Source: JALSRK01 sp964461995
GTDB lineage: Bacteria; Acidobacteriota; Terriglobia; Bryobacterales; Bryobacteraceae
DNA: 64,000 nt
Assembly: GCA_964461995.1 (NCBI GenBank)
Contig: CAYWXL010000017.1
Span: 1 to 64,000 of the forward strand
Reading direction: 5' to 3'
Shown here: piece by piece, positions 34,056-43,285 of the stretch
How positions within the stretch are numbered: the stretch's first letter is position 1
Layout: each line of letters starts with the position of its first letter
Position numbers and translations under genes: made by a program
Notes under the pieces: model-generated
What the model saw: the letters and a program-made list of their open reading frames with translations, nothing else
Told to the model about the DNA's origin: nothing
Databases searched by the model: none

Positions 34056-35179
34056 CGAAAGAACTCTCCGTATTGCCGGGCGACGTTCGCCACCGAATAC
34101 CGGCCCACCCGCTCCAGCCCCCGAGCCGCGAGTTCGGCGCGGGCGGCCGGATTGGTCAGCAAGTCACTGATGGCGAGCGCCCAGCCGTCCACGTCGTTCT
34201 CGCCCACGATGCGGCCGGCGTCGGCCACCACGTACGGAATCTCCCCGGAGTCGCTGCCGATGACCGGAACGCCGCAGGCAAATGCTTCGATGAGCATGCG
34301 CCCAAACTGCTCCCGCCAGTTCCGCCGCGTCTGGCTGGGAGCCGCCAGGAGGTCCATCACACCGAGGTACCGGGGAACCTCGTGATGCATCGCCAGCCGG
34401 ATGCGGACGCGATCCTCCCAACCCCGTTCGCGGGCCCAGCTTCGGATCTTCTCCTCGTACTCGCCGCTGCCTAACAACAGCAAGCTCCACTTCGTGCTGG
34501 CTTCAACCCGCTCCATCGCTTGCATCAACACGTCCAGGCCCTTGGCCTCGGTCAACCGTCCCACGAAGCCCACTACCGGAGCCTCGAGTTCCAACTCCTG
34601 CAACACCTCGCGGCGTTCCGCTTCCGTGAGCGGCCGGAACGCGCCCGTATCCACCGCTAACGGCAAGAGGCGGCCGATGTGCTCCGGGTACCCGCGGCGA
34701 AGCATCGCCTGGTAAACGAGATTCGCGCAGGCGATCCATGCCTGCGAGCGCCCGAGCACCCGGCGCTCGAAGCCGGAGAACGGCGGGGGATACCACTTCA
34801 CGTAGCTTTGCGTCGTCCAGAAGCAGAACCGAATTGGCGCTCCGTCCACCGCCCGGGCAAGCTGGAACCCGGCGTAGATGTAAGGCTCTTCCCAGGCGTG
34901 CACAATGTCGAACCCGCCCGTCTCGATCAGCCGCCGGAGTTCCCGGTTGTCGTAACCGAACACGTGAATCTTGTTCGTCCACCGCGCATGGACCGGAACC
35001 AAACGCACCTTCGAGCCCGCCGGTTCAGGCTCGATCTGCACCGGCCGCAAATCTCCATGGAAAAAGTCCGGAGCGGCGACGGTAATTTCGATGTCGGTAT
35101 CGGCAGCCACCCGCCGCACCAGCGTCCGGTTCGCCGCGACAACGTAGGAGTGGCCGATACTCAGGATCCGCAAGCTCAT
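34028..35179 (-). CDS. glycosyltransferase family 4
   Basis: 383 residues from the ATG at 35179 (MSLRILSIGHSYV), a 4-base ATGA overlap with the GT2 gene; the longer frame upstream lies inside that gene. Acceptor half: GYDNRELRRLIETGGFDIVHAWEEPYIYAGFQ. Donor half: VVGFVGRLTEAKGLDVLMQA, LLLGSGEYEEKI, then EQFGRMLIEAFACGVPVIGSD with the E-x7-E pair. Soluble or peripheral membrane enzyme; sugar specificity unknown. Confidence 0.9.
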   Translation of the reverse strand: MSLRILSIGHSYVVAANRTLVRRVAADTDIEITVAAPDFFHGDLRPVQIEPEPAGSKVRLVPVHARWTNKIHVFGYDNRELRRLIETGGFDIVHAWEEPYIYAGFQLARAVDGAPIRFCFWTTQSYVKWYPPPFSGFERRVLGRSQAWIACANLVYQAMLRRGYPEHIGRLLPLAVDTGAFRPLTEAERREVLQELELEAPVVGFVGRLTEAKGLDVLMQAMERVEASTKWSLLLLGSGEYEEKIRSWARERGWEDRVRIRLAMHHEVPRYLGVMDLLAAPSQTRRNWREQFGRMLIEAFACGVPVIGSDSGEIPYVVADAGRIVGENDVDGWALAISDLLTNPAARAELAARGLERVGRYSVANVARQYGEFFRWLREQPLS

Positions 35180-36189
35180 TTCGATGAAACCTCCAACACT
35201 TCCCGGGCGGCCGGCTCCCCCGCCGAGCCTTCGGTCCCGCCCCGGCGGCGGACTCCTGCCCGCCAGCCCGCCACGTGCGCGCGCCACGTGTTTCGCAGGA
35301 TCTGCAGTTCCCTGCCCGGCGAACCGAACCGCCGGACCGCGGCGGCCGAGCCGGCAAGCCCCGGGCTGCTGGTCGAGCCGACCGTCAGCAGGAACAACAG
35401 CCGAACGGCGCGCAACAGCCGGGGGGAATGCTTCGCCAGCACGTAGGCGTGGTTGTAGGCGGCGTGGTAAACCTTCGTCGTCAAGTCGCCCTGGCGCCCC
35501 TGCACGTAAACGGTATTCGTGGGATGGTGAGTCACTACGTTGGAAAAGTCGAACAACACCCGGTAACCGCGCGCCCGCACTTGGAGACAGGCTTCCAGCT
35601 CGAACATCTGCCAGTAGGGCCGCAGGCCGCCTTCGAAGCTACCGAAAGCGCTCCGGCGAAGGCTCATGTTGTAACCCACCAGATGGTGGACTTCCACCGG
35701 CGCCTTCGATCGCCACTCGGCCGGCTGGTCGTACATGTTCCCGTACATCTTTCCGAACCAGGTGAGCTTCCCCATCGGCGTCTGCGCGCGCTTCGGGAAC
35801 GGCGTGCCGTCCGGCTCGAAGTTGTCAGCCGGACCGCCGACGGCTCCCACCGTGGGATCGGCATAGTGGTTTGCATGTCTCTCCACCCAGTCGGAAGGCG
35901 CCCTCGCATCATCGTCGATCAACAGCACGATGTCGCCGGAGGCGGCCGTCAAAGCCCGGTTCTCAGCCGGCACCACGCCGCGCGCCCGGCTGTGGACGAT
36001 TTCCAGGCGTCCGCCGAATCGTTCTTTCCACGCCTCGGCAACCCTCCGGGTCGGGTCGTCGTCGGCTTGCCAGACGACGATGACCTGCCGCGGAGAGACC
36101 GTTTGGCCGGCAAGAGCCGACAAGCAGCAGGACAGAGCCTCCGGACGGCCGAAGCTCGGGATGAGAACAGAGCAAGTTGGTTCAGACAC
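35176..36189 (-). CDS. glycosyltransferase family 2
   Basis: 337 residues, inverting GT-A fold. The N-terminus CSVLIPSFGRPEALSCCLSAL is typical. The metal-binding acidic motif is in DIVLLIDDDARAPSDW, and the later conserved block MFELEACLQVRARGYRVLFD carries the catalytic-base ED-like region. It has a short hydrophobic patch near the C-terminus (LLRAVRLLFLLTVG). It is the only clear GT2 enzyme in the cluster, so it probably makes a linkage of opposite anomeric type to those made by the GT4 enzymes. It overlaps its neighbour by 4 bases. Confidence 0.92.
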   Translation of the reverse strand: MSEPTCSVLIPSFGRPEALSCCLSALAGQTVSPRQVIVVWQADDDPTRRVAEAWKERFGGRLEIVHSRARGVVPAENRALTAASGDIVLLIDDDARAPSDWVERHANHYADPTVGAVGGPADNFEPDGTPFPKRAQTPMGKLTWFGKMYGNMYDQPAEWRSKAPVEVHHLVGYNMSLRRSAFGSFEGGLRPYWQMFELEACLQVRARGYRVLFDFSNVVTHHPTNTVYVQGRQGDLTTKVYHAAYNHAYVLAKHSPRLLRAVRLLFLLTVGSTSSPGLAGSAAAVRRFGSPGRELQILRNTWRAHVAGWRAGVRRRGGTEGSAGEPAAREVLEVSSK

Positions 36190-36229
36190 GCTGATGAGTT
36201 TCCTTTGCGGAGACGGCGCGATTTCCCAT

Positions 36230-36829
36230 TCACCCGAGCGACGGCTTGGGCGGGCGAACCATCACGCCGGAGGGAACGTCACAAGTCACCACGCTGTTGG
36301 CGCCGATGCCCACTCCATCGCCGATAACGACGGGGCCCGCCACCACGGCTCCGGTGTAGATTCGCGCGTCGCTGCCGATCACCGGCATGCCTTCCTTGCC
36401 GGGGCTCCCCCCGAGCGTCACGTGATGGAAGATCCACGCCCGCGGTCCCACAATCACGCCGTTGCCCACGACGATTCCCACCGGGTGCGGCAGGATCAGC
36501 CCTCCGCCGATCTCCGCCCCGGGAGCGAGCGTGCAGCCCCACCACCGAGACGAGAACCATGTGATCAGGCCGGCGGCCGCGCGTCCGGGAATGCCGAACC
36601 GCTGCCGAGCTGCCCGCGCCGTGCGGTAGGCCAGGCTCAAATGGAACCCGCCCGATCGCAAAACGATCAGCAGGCCCTTCCAGAACCACCTCGCCGCCGA
36701 CATGCCGCGTTGCTCCACCGGCACGTGGGCTACGATGTCGGCCTGCAAATCTCGCCAGAACGAACCCATGCCGGGCGACGCGGCAATCGTCCGCCCATCT
36801 ACGGCGAGTGGTTGCGTCGAAGTGCTCAT
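36230..36829 (-). CDS. left-handed beta-helix O-acetyltransferase (CysE-like)
   Basis: 199 residues from the ATG at 36829, which forms a 4-base overlap with the flippase stop. An N-terminal helical region (SFWRDLQADIVAHV) precedes hexapeptide repeats (CTLAPGAEIGGGLILPHPVGIVVGNGVIVGPR, VIGSDARIYTGAVVAGPVVIGDGVGIGANSVV), and the end MVRPPKPSLG is like that of the enzyme at 27067-27657. It is likely an O-acetyltransferase for the polysaccharide repeat unit or an activated sugar. The similarity of the two tails (VRPP) suggests that they are related paralogues. Confidence 0.88.
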   Translation of the reverse strand: MSTSTQPLAVDGRTIAASPGMGSFWRDLQADIVAHVPVEQRGMSAARWFWKGLLIVLRSGGFHLSLAYRTARAARQRFGIPGRAAAGLITWFSSRWWGCTLAPGAEIGGGLILPHPVGIVVGNGVIVGPRAWIFHHVTLGGSPGKEGMPVIGSDARIYTGAVVAGPVVIGDGVGIGANSVVTCDVPSGVMVRPPKPSLG

Positions 36830-38331
36830 CCTCTCCCCAGCGCCAGCGCCATGCGGCCGATCCATTCTTTCCGGCCCGCCGGCGTCAAATCGAAAAACCA
36901 CCACAGCAGCAGCCCGGCCGCGATGCAAAGTCCCATCTCAGCGAGCAACATGATCCAACCCGAGGGTACGTGCGACCGCGCTACCCACCAGACCACCGCC
37001 GAGAACGGCAGCGCCCAGCGAAGAGGCTCGAAGGCCGACCGCCACAGCGCGCCCACCGGCGTGCCAAACAGTCTCCTGGATACCGCGGGAACCGCCCATA
37101 CGTTGATCGTCGAGTACGCCACCACGGTGCCGAGCAATGGCCCGACCCCGCCGAGCAGCAGCGTCGCGCCGATGCCCACCGCAAGATTGATCCCCGCCGA
37201 AACCATCGCCGGCTTGATTAAGGTGCGTGCATGCCCGGCCGACGTGATCGGCCACGTCCACATCTCGACCACCGCGACCAGCCACAAGCTCACGCAGGCC
37301 AGTACGCTCACCCCGTCTCCGGCGAAGTTCTCCGCGCCGACCCAGCGCGCCGTGAAGTGCGGATTGTAGGCGGCGATGGTTCCAAGAACGAGCAATCCCA
37401 AGGCGCTCACCATCCGGCTGAGCTCCAGGAACCGCCGGCGGAATACCTGCATCTGCCCCGCAGTTCGCAGCTCGACGAGGCCTGCCCAGGTCGAGGTGCC
37501 CAGCGTCCCCAATACGGTCTTCACGATCGTCGCCAGCCTTTGGGTGAGGAAGAAGGGCGCCACTGCCATCGCGCCCATTCCCCAGTGGATGATCATGTTG
37601 TCGCACCAGAAGCTGAGCCGGCCGGTCATCGCGTACCCGAACGTGTCCACGTTCAGCCGCCTGAGTCGCCGCACGCCTTCTTTCTTCGGCTTCACGCGCC
37701 AGAAACCCCGGTACTGGCGAAGCCCCAAGCCGGTGAGCACCAGCAGGGCCGGCAGCCGCGAAGCCACTGTGGCCGCGCTCTGGCCGATCAATCCCCACCC
37801 GGCGCCGGCGGCTCCCAACGTCGCTCCCACGGTGAGAACGGCTTGGGCGATCAAAAGCGTGTTCACCAGGTATCCTCGCTGCTGCGTCTCCGCCAGCCCC
37901 TTGAACACATCGAGCGGCAACAGGCACAGGCCGAAAAGCAGGATGGCTGCCGACACGCGCAGCTCGTGGGTCGTAACCTGCTCGGGAGGCATAAGCCGCG
38001 GCAAAACGCCGATCAGCATCACGCCCGAGACGACGATCACCAGATCCACGATCAGATAGGAACGCAGAGCCGTGGAAAGCCATCTCCGAATCTCCTCGTG
38101 GTTGCGCCGCGCGATTGCCGGGGCGAGCAAGGCCAGAATCGACCCGCTGAGGCCGAACTCGAGAATCGTCAGATTGCCCAGCCATTCCGACAGCACGCGG
38201 AAAGAACCGAAACGCTCCGTCCCGAGCCAACGCAGCAGCAGCGGCGTGGCGAAGAAGCCGAGGAACATGGAGACCCCGGTGAACGTCAAGCCGGTAGCCG
38301 CCGTCCAAGCGCTTTTTCGAGTTCTGCTCAC
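36826..38331 (-). CDS. Wzx-type oligosaccharide flippase (MATE/MOP superfamily)
   Basis: 501 residues with 12-14 hydrophobic segments along the whole length. The N-terminus (TGLTFTGVSMFLGFFATPLLLRWLGTERFGSFRVLSEW) is characteristic of polysaccharide translocases. It would flip the undecaprenyl-linked repeat unit across the inner membrane to the polymerase at 41880-43253. It overlaps the downstream acetyltransferase and the upstream GT4 gene by 4 bases each. Together with the WecA-like, Wzy-like, Wza and Wzc proteins it completes a Wzx/Wzy-dependent pathway. Confidence 0.9.
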   Translation of the reverse strand: MSRTRKSAWTAATGLTFTGVSMFLGFFATPLLLRWLGTERFGSFRVLSEWLGNLTILEFGLSGSILALLAPAIARRNHEEIRRWLSTALRSYLIVDLVIVVSGVMLIGVLPRLMPPEQVTTHELRVSAAILLFGLCLLPLDVFKGLAETQQRGYLVNTLLIAQAVLTVGATLGAAGAGWGLIGQSAATVASRLPALLVLTGLGLRQYRGFWRVKPKKEGVRRLRRLNVDTFGYAMTGRLSFWCDNMIIHWGMGAMAVAPFFLTQRLATIVKTVLGTLGTSTWAGLVELRTAGQMQVFRRRFLELSRMVSALGLLVLGTIAAYNPHFTARWVGAENFAGDGVSVLACVSLWLVAVVEMWTWPITSAGHARTLIKPAMVSAGINLAVGIGATLLLGGVGPLLGTVVAYSTINVWAVPAVSRRLFGTPVGALWRSAFEPLRWALPFSAVVWWVARSHVPSGWIMLLAEMGLCIAAGLLLWWFFDLTPAGRKEWIGRMALALGRG

Positions 38332-39503
38332 GTGGCCTCACCGCGTGTCCAATCCGGGGAGAGCGCTGCGGCCCGTCGCACCGTAACGCACCGATAAACG
38401 TCCATCGTTTCGCCGGCCGCCCGGCGCCAGGAAAAGTCCCGGCTGCGCCGCCGCGCCCGGTCCGTCAGTTCCTTTCGGAAATTTTGGTCGAGCGCCGTCT
38501 TCCGCAGCAGTCCGGCTAATTCGGCAGTCGAGCCCAAGCTGAAGGTCTCGCCGCCGTCACCGAGCACCTCCGGCAGCGAGGTCTCGCGAGCAGCGAGGAC
38601 GGGACAGCCGGCTGCCATCGCTTCGCAAAGCTGCAAGCCAAACCCCTCGTGCCGGCTCGGATAGACGAAGCAGAGAGCCGCAGAATAGAGGGCGGCTAAC
38701 GTCGGGTCGTCAACCCGGCCCAGAAGGCGCGTCTGTGAGGCGATCCCGAGCGCCGCGGCAAGCTGTCCAAGCTCCGCCCGCTCGGCCTCGTTCCCCCCGG
38801 CCAGCGCGAGATCGGTCTCGGCGAGCCGCGCTTCAGCGAACGCCCGCAACAGAAACGGCAAGTTCTTGCGTTCTTCCCAACCGCCGACGTAGAAGACGTA
38901 GGGCCTCTGAAGTCGATGCTCCCGTCGCGCCGCTTGCTCGCGTGCTTCGACGACCGGCTCGCAGAAGCCCGGATCGGCGGCGTTGTATACCACCGTGATC
39001 TTCTGCGGTGCTATCCCGAGCCGCGCCGCCAGGTCTCGTTTCGAGTATTCGCTCACAGTGATGATCCTGCGGGCCCGCGTACAGGCGATCCAGTTGCTCA
39101 ACCGGCAGCGCCACGCCGCTGGCTTCCAGTTGCGGCCCCGCCCCAACGTCCGCCACAAAGATTCGTGGCCGATGGCATCGTGGAGCGTCAGCACCACCGG
39201 CGCCGGCGAGGTCCACGGTACTCCGAAGTGATACGTGGCGTGAAAAACGTCGAGTCCGTCGCCGCCGCACGCCCGCGGCAGCCACCGTTGTTCCCAACGC
39301 AGATAGGTCATCGGCGGGGCGATCCGCAACCGAAGCCTCGCCTTGGTGAGCCGCTCCAGATGGGCCGCGTGAACCGGCGCATGAGAATAAAGGAAGAGTT
39401 CCGTCCCGAGCTCGGCCAGAGCTGCCATCAGGTTCACCGTGTAACGGTTCCACCCGCGCAAACCCGGCGATTCCAGCAGCCGCGCGTTGAATCCTACCCG
39501 CAA
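38328..39503 (-). CDS. glycosyltransferase family 4
   Basis: 391 residues, GT-B fold. N-terminal MRVGFNARLLESPGLRGWNRY is the typical GT4 opening. The donor half has YVFYVGGWEERKNLPFLLRAF, then YPSRHEGFGLQLCEAMAAGCPVLAA with the conserved E-x7-E. It overlaps the flippase gene by 4 bases and the next upstream GT gene by 10. Specificity unknown. Confidence 0.9.
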   Translation of the reverse strand: MRVGFNARLLESPGLRGWNRYTVNLMAALAELGTELFLYSHAPVHAAHLERLTKARLRLRIAPPMTYLRWEQRWLPRACGGDGLDVFHATYHFGVPWTSPAPVVLTLHDAIGHESLWRTLGRGRNWKPAAWRCRLSNWIACTRARRIITVSEYSKRDLAARLGIAPQKITVVYNAADPGFCEPVVEAREQAARREHRLQRPYVFYVGGWEERKNLPFLLRAFAEARLAETDLALAGGNEAERAELGQLAAALGIASQTRLLGRVDDPTLAALYSAALCFVYPSRHEGFGLQLCEAMAAGCPVLAARETSLPEVLGDGGETFSLGSTAELAGLLRKTALDQNFRKELTDRARRRSRDFSWRRAAGETMDVYRCVTVRRAAALSPDWTRGEAT

Positions 39504-40762
39504 GGCGTCTCCATTCCGGGCGCCGTCGTCACCGTAATGCGCGGCGTGAACGCGTGCAGTTTCCGCTGCACAGGCCGCCCGTCGGCGATTCGCCGGTGAA
39601 GACAGTCCATGGCGTCGGCCACCGCCGCGGGCGCGCAGTAGTACTGGAGCACCTGGCGAGCCGCGAGCGACTGGGCGCGCCGGAGGTCCGGGTCTCGGAG
39701 CAACTGCACAGAGCGTTCGATCAGCCCGGTGTCGTCATCGGCCACGGCAAGGTTGAAGCCGTCCTGCGCCGGCAGCCCTTCGATCCCTTCTGAGTTCGTG
39801 ACCACAGGCACGCCCAGCGCGAACGCCTCGAGGATTTTCACTTTCATTCCGGTTCCCCTCGGCGGCGCGTAGAGAAGCACGTCGAGCTGGTTGAAATATG
39901 GAAGAATGTCGGGCACGTCCTCGACGATCGTTACGTCAGGCCACCCCGTGAAAGCCTCAAAGATCGACCTGGCCGCTCGCCCCACCATCAGCAGCCGCAC
40001 GCCCGGAACGGTCCGCTTGATCTCCGGCCACAGCCGCGTCAAGAGCCGGTACCCCGCGCTTTGCGACGGAATCCAGTTGAACGAGCCCACTAGGCCGATC
40101 GTCGGCGGCGCGTCGGGATCCCTTTCCGGCGGCGGAAACGGATAGAGATCCGCATCGATGCCCAGCGGCACGGTGTGGATCTCGGCGCCTGGATTCACCG
40201 CCCGCGTCAACGCGCTGAGACGCGGCGTAAGCGTACGGATCCTCGGAAACCGCCGTAGCAGGTGCCGCTCCGCCTGATAGGCGCGGCGCCACAAGAGCCG
40301 GTCGCGCAATGTCGGTGGAGTGAATCCCTCCTGGTCCACGGCCAACGAGTAATGCACATTGAGGAGCGATTTCCCTTCGTAGCCCCGCCCCGCCCAGCCG
40401 CTCCAGAGCTGCTCGAGATGGAGTACATCGAAGCCCGAATCGAGCTCCCGCCGCAGGTCGCGGAGGAAAGCGCCGCGGAACAGATAAGAATAAGGTTGGC
40501 GGAGGCTTGCCAGTTTGGCCGCCAGGCCCCCGCCGGGTTTCGCCGTATAGAAGCGGAAGTCGTGCTTCTCCGGAGGGAAATACGCTCCGGTGGCGGCGAT
40601 GTCTTGCTCGGACCGGCAGGCGATGAACGCCGTTACCTCGTGGCCCCGAGCGGCAAGTTGCTGGAGCAACACATAGTACCAGCGTGCCGCGGCGGTGCCG
40701 AACGGCAGCGGCGGGTCCATGAGAACGACGATGATGCGCAACGGTTTCGTCATGTGATGCAT
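39494..40762 (-). CDS. glycosyltransferase (GT4-like)
   Basis: 422 residues, GT-B fold. The start at 40762 follows GGAGAG; the ATG at 40753 would give an exact ATGA overlap with the preceding gene, so both are credible. The N-terminal half (PLPFGTAAARWYYVLLQQLAARGHEV) is the usual acceptor domain. The C-terminal half has TIGLVGSFNWIPSQSAGYRLL, then YAPPRGTGMKVKILEAFALGVPVVT, the variant motif (K-x-LEAFA-G-PVV) of GT4-like Glyco_trans_1_4 proteins. Confidence 0.88.
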   Translation of the reverse strand: MHHMTKPLRIIVVLMDPPLPFGTAAARWYYVLLQQLAARGHEVTAFIACRSEQDIAATGAYFPPEKHDFRFYTAKPGGGLAAKLASLRQPYSYLFRGAFLRDLRRELDSGFDVLHLEQLWSGWAGRGYEGKSLLNVHYSLAVDQEGFTPPTLRDRLLWRRAYQAERHLLRRFPRIRTLTPRLSALTRAVNPGAEIHTVPLGIDADLYPFPPPERDPDAPPTIGLVGSFNWIPSQSAGYRLLTRLWPEIKRTVPGVRLLMVGRAARSIFEAFTGWPDVTIVEDVPDILPYFNQLDVLLYAPPRGTGMKVKILEAFALGVPVVTNSEGIEGLPAQDGFNLAVADDDTGLIERSVQLLRDPDLRRAQSLAARQVLQYYCAPAAVADAMDCLHRRIADGRPVQRKLHAFTPRITVTTAPGMETPCG

Positions 40763-41880
40763 TCAACAATCTCTCCGGCCATATGGTCCCAGGAGTGCCG
40801 CCGCAAGGTCGCCGAAAACTCCCGCAGCCGCTTTTGCACCCCCGCGCGGTTCCCGAGCCAGCGCTTCAGGCAGGACGCCAGCTCGGCGGCGTCCGCCGGG
40901 TCGTCCAGCAGTAGCCCCCGCAACCCGGCCGGGTAGCGCTCTGCGATGCCCGCATCGCGGGACACGAGCGCCGGAATCCCGGTGCAAAGCGCCTCCTGAA
41001 CCACCAGCCCGTAGGACTCATAGCGGCTGGGCGAGACCAGGGCGTCGCAAGCGGCGAGCACGCGCGGAACGTCGTCGCGAAATCCCAGGAACTCGATCCG
41101 TCCGTCCATCCCCGCCTCGGCCGCCAGGCGCTTCCAAATCTCCAGCTCCACGCCGCGCCCCACGACCACGAGGACGGCGTTCGGTTCCCGATCCGAGAGC
41201 AACAGGCGCCAGGCGGCGAACACCGTATCGAAGCCCTTGCGGCGGTCGCCCAGCCCACCGACGAACGCGACTCTGACGTCGCCGGACGGCCAGCCCAACG
41301 ATGCCCGGATCCCCGCCCGTTCGGCGGCGGAAATGGGACGGAATCGTTCCGGGTCCACTCCCAGGTAGACCGTGCGGATGCGGGCGCCGTCGAGGCCGAC
41401 CCTCTCGATCAGGTCGCTGCGGGTGCGCTCGGAGTTGGCGATCACTACCCGGGCGCGGCGCAGCGATGCAGCTTCCTGGTTCAGCGAGCGCCGGTGGTGA
41501 TACCGTGTTTTCCACGAGTGCAGCCGCCCGGCCCGGCTTTCCGGAACGTAAGCGGCATGTACGAAGTGCACCCAGTTCACATCACCCCAGAGACAGTTGC
41601 CGCCGTTGACGATCACGCGTCCGCCCTGCGCCGCAATCCGCCGGGCTTGCCGGCGTCCCCACCGGTCCAGCAGCGGCGCTCCGGCCAGGTGCGAATCCAA
41701 CGGCCTCGGGACCGAATGCACGAAGACGTTGGGCCGCCCCGCCAGCGGCTCCGCGACGCGGTGCGCCACGAGATGAACCTCGGCGCCGCTCCGGGAGAGG
41801 TGGTCCGCAAGGGCGTAATTGGCACGGTCCATCCCTCCGGTTTCCACCAGGTCGCCGGCCACTAACAAAAACAGACCCAT
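40750..41880 (-). CDS. glycosyltransferase family 4
   Basis: 376 residues from the ATG at 41880, which shares its A with the stop of the polymerase gene. N-terminal half: LVAGDLVETGGMDRANYALADHL. Donor half: VAFVGGLGDRRKGFDTVFAAW, VVVGRGVELEIW, then SPSRYESYGLVVQEALCTGIPALVS with the E-x7-E pair. Cytoplasmic, probably membrane-associated. Sugar specificity unknown. Confidence 0.9.
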   Translation of the reverse strand: MGLFLLVAGDLVETGGMDRANYALADHLSRSGAEVHLVAHRVAEPLAGRPNVFVHSVPRPLDSHLAGAPLLDRWGRRQARRIAAQGGRVIVNGGNCLWGDVNWVHFVHAAYVPESRAGRLHSWKTRYHHRRSLNQEAASLRRARVVIANSERTRSDLIERVGLDGARIRTVYLGVDPERFRPISAAERAGIRASLGWPSGDVRVAFVGGLGDRRKGFDTVFAAWRLLLSDREPNAVLVVVGRGVELEIWKRLAAEAGMDGRIEFLGFRDDVPRVLAACDALVSPSRYESYGLVVQEALCTGIPALVSRDAGIAERYPAGLRGLLLDDPADAAELASCLKRWLGNRAGVQKRLREFSATLRRHSWDHMAGEIVECIT

Positions 41881-43253
41881 CAGGAGACCGCTCCGTTCGT
41901 CCTGCGGCGGTACTCGTGGCAAGCGGCGGCGAACAGCGCACCTTGTAAAAGCCAGAACTCCATGCCCCCTTGGCCGATGAAAATGGGATAGTTGAACGTC
42001 ACCGCCAGTACGCCCACTCCGTACGCCACCAGGATCGCTCCCCAGATCCAGACGTCACGGGGCAGTTGGCGGCTGATCGCGATTCGCCAGCTCGTCCATA
42101 AAGCGACAAGCACGGCGGCCAGATAAGCGAGCACCAGCGGCACGCCCCCGTCGAACAGCCAGCCCGTCCATTGAATCTCCACCCACAGAGGGCCTCGCGA
42201 CGGGTCGGCGCCGCCGCCGAAGTACCGGTTCATCATGCCCCAGCGGCCTAAACCGGCCCCGAACGGGTATTGCGGCAGGTGCTCGGTCACCGTGGCCTCC
42301 AGGAAACGACCGCGATTCTGCTGGTAGACCTCCATCGGCGATGCCTCGGTGAGCGTCGTCAGGCGCCCGGTGACGCTGTCGCCGGCGATCGCCAAAGCCA
42401 CCACCGAACCCAGCAGAGCCGTCCAAGTGAGAATCACGACGAGCACGATCGACTTTGTCCACTCGCCTCGCCTCGCCAGGATCGCTACTAGCACCAGCAC
42501 GCAACAGCAAAGCATCACCAGCACCGAACGCACCTGCGACATCAGCAGAACGGCCAGCCCCAGCAGAGAGCCCGCAAGCGCCGCCGTCTTCAACCACACC
42601 CGGCTGGCCGTCAGCGCGATCCCGATCCCGAAGAGAATGGCGTAGAACCCGGACATCGCCGCGCCGCCCGGCATGTCGGTGAGTCCCATCGGCCGGTAGG
42701 TCAGCGCGCCCGATGCAGTGCGGATCATCAAACTTTCGAGATACTCCGCGTCCCTTCCGGCGTAGACGGTCGAAATGTGGGGCTGAAGAAACCCGGGATA
42801 CCAAGTCTGGACCACGCCGAGCGCCGCGCTGCAGGCATGGAACAGCCAGAAGATTGTCATCAGCCGCCGCAACGACGCCAGATCGACTTCCAGCCGCGCC
42901 ACCCAAAACAGCGGCCCGAGGATTGCGATGTTCAGCAGTACGTGCGCCGTGCCAGCCGTCAGCGTGTTCATCCCCGGGTGGAAAAGGGCCACCGCGTAGA
43001 TGATCACCGCCAACGCGCCCATCGCCGCTGCGGGATGCCTCCTCTTGCCCGCCGGCAGGAACAACAGCAGCGCCAGGCTGGCGGCGAACGCCGCTCCCCG
43101 CAACGGCACGCGCAACTGAGCCAACGGGCCGGCCAACAAGCCGAGCTGGCACAGAAACTGAAACAGGATGAAGTACTCAAGCCAATAGCGGCGCCCCGGA
43201 GCCCTCCGGGCGTCGGCGAAGCTCGCGTACGGCGCTGTGGCGGCAAGTGCCAT
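41880..43253 (-). CDS. O-antigen ligase/Wzy-type polymerase
   Basis: 457 residues from the ATG at 43253 (MALAATAPYASF). It has about ten membrane segments and a large periplasmic loop (SVTGRLTTLTEASPMEVYQQNRGRFLEATVTEHLPQYPFGAGLGRWG), the hallmark of the Wzy_C/O-antigen ligase family. It would polymerise flipped repeat units at the outer face of the inner membrane. Polymerase is preferred over ligase because it lies inside an exopolysaccharide cluster with Wza/Wzc and no lipid A core genes. Confidence 0.87.
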   Translation of the reverse strand: MALAATAPYASFADARRAPGRRYWLEYFILFQFLCQLGLLAGPLAQLRVPLRGAAFAASLALLLFLPAGKRRHPAAAMGALAVIIYAVALFHPGMNTLTAGTAHVLLNIAILGPLFWVARLEVDLASLRRLMTIFWLFHACSAALGVVQTWYPGFLQPHISTVYAGRDAEYLESLMIRTASGALTYRPMGLTDMPGGAAMSGFYAILFGIGIALTASRVWLKTAALAGSLLGLAVLLMSQVRSVLVMLCCCVLVLVAILARRGEWTKSIVLVVILTWTALLGSVVALAIAGDSVTGRLTTLTEASPMEVYQQNRGRFLEATVTEHLPQYPFGAGLGRWGMMNRYFGGGADPSRGPLWVEIQWTGWLFDGGVPLVLAYLAAVLVALWTSWRIAISRQLPRDVWIWGAILVAYGVGVLAVTFNYPIFIGQGGMEFWLLQGALFAAACHEYRRRTNGAVS

Positions 43254-43285
43254 GAAAAGATGTCTCTCGAAAGGACGGCCCGCGC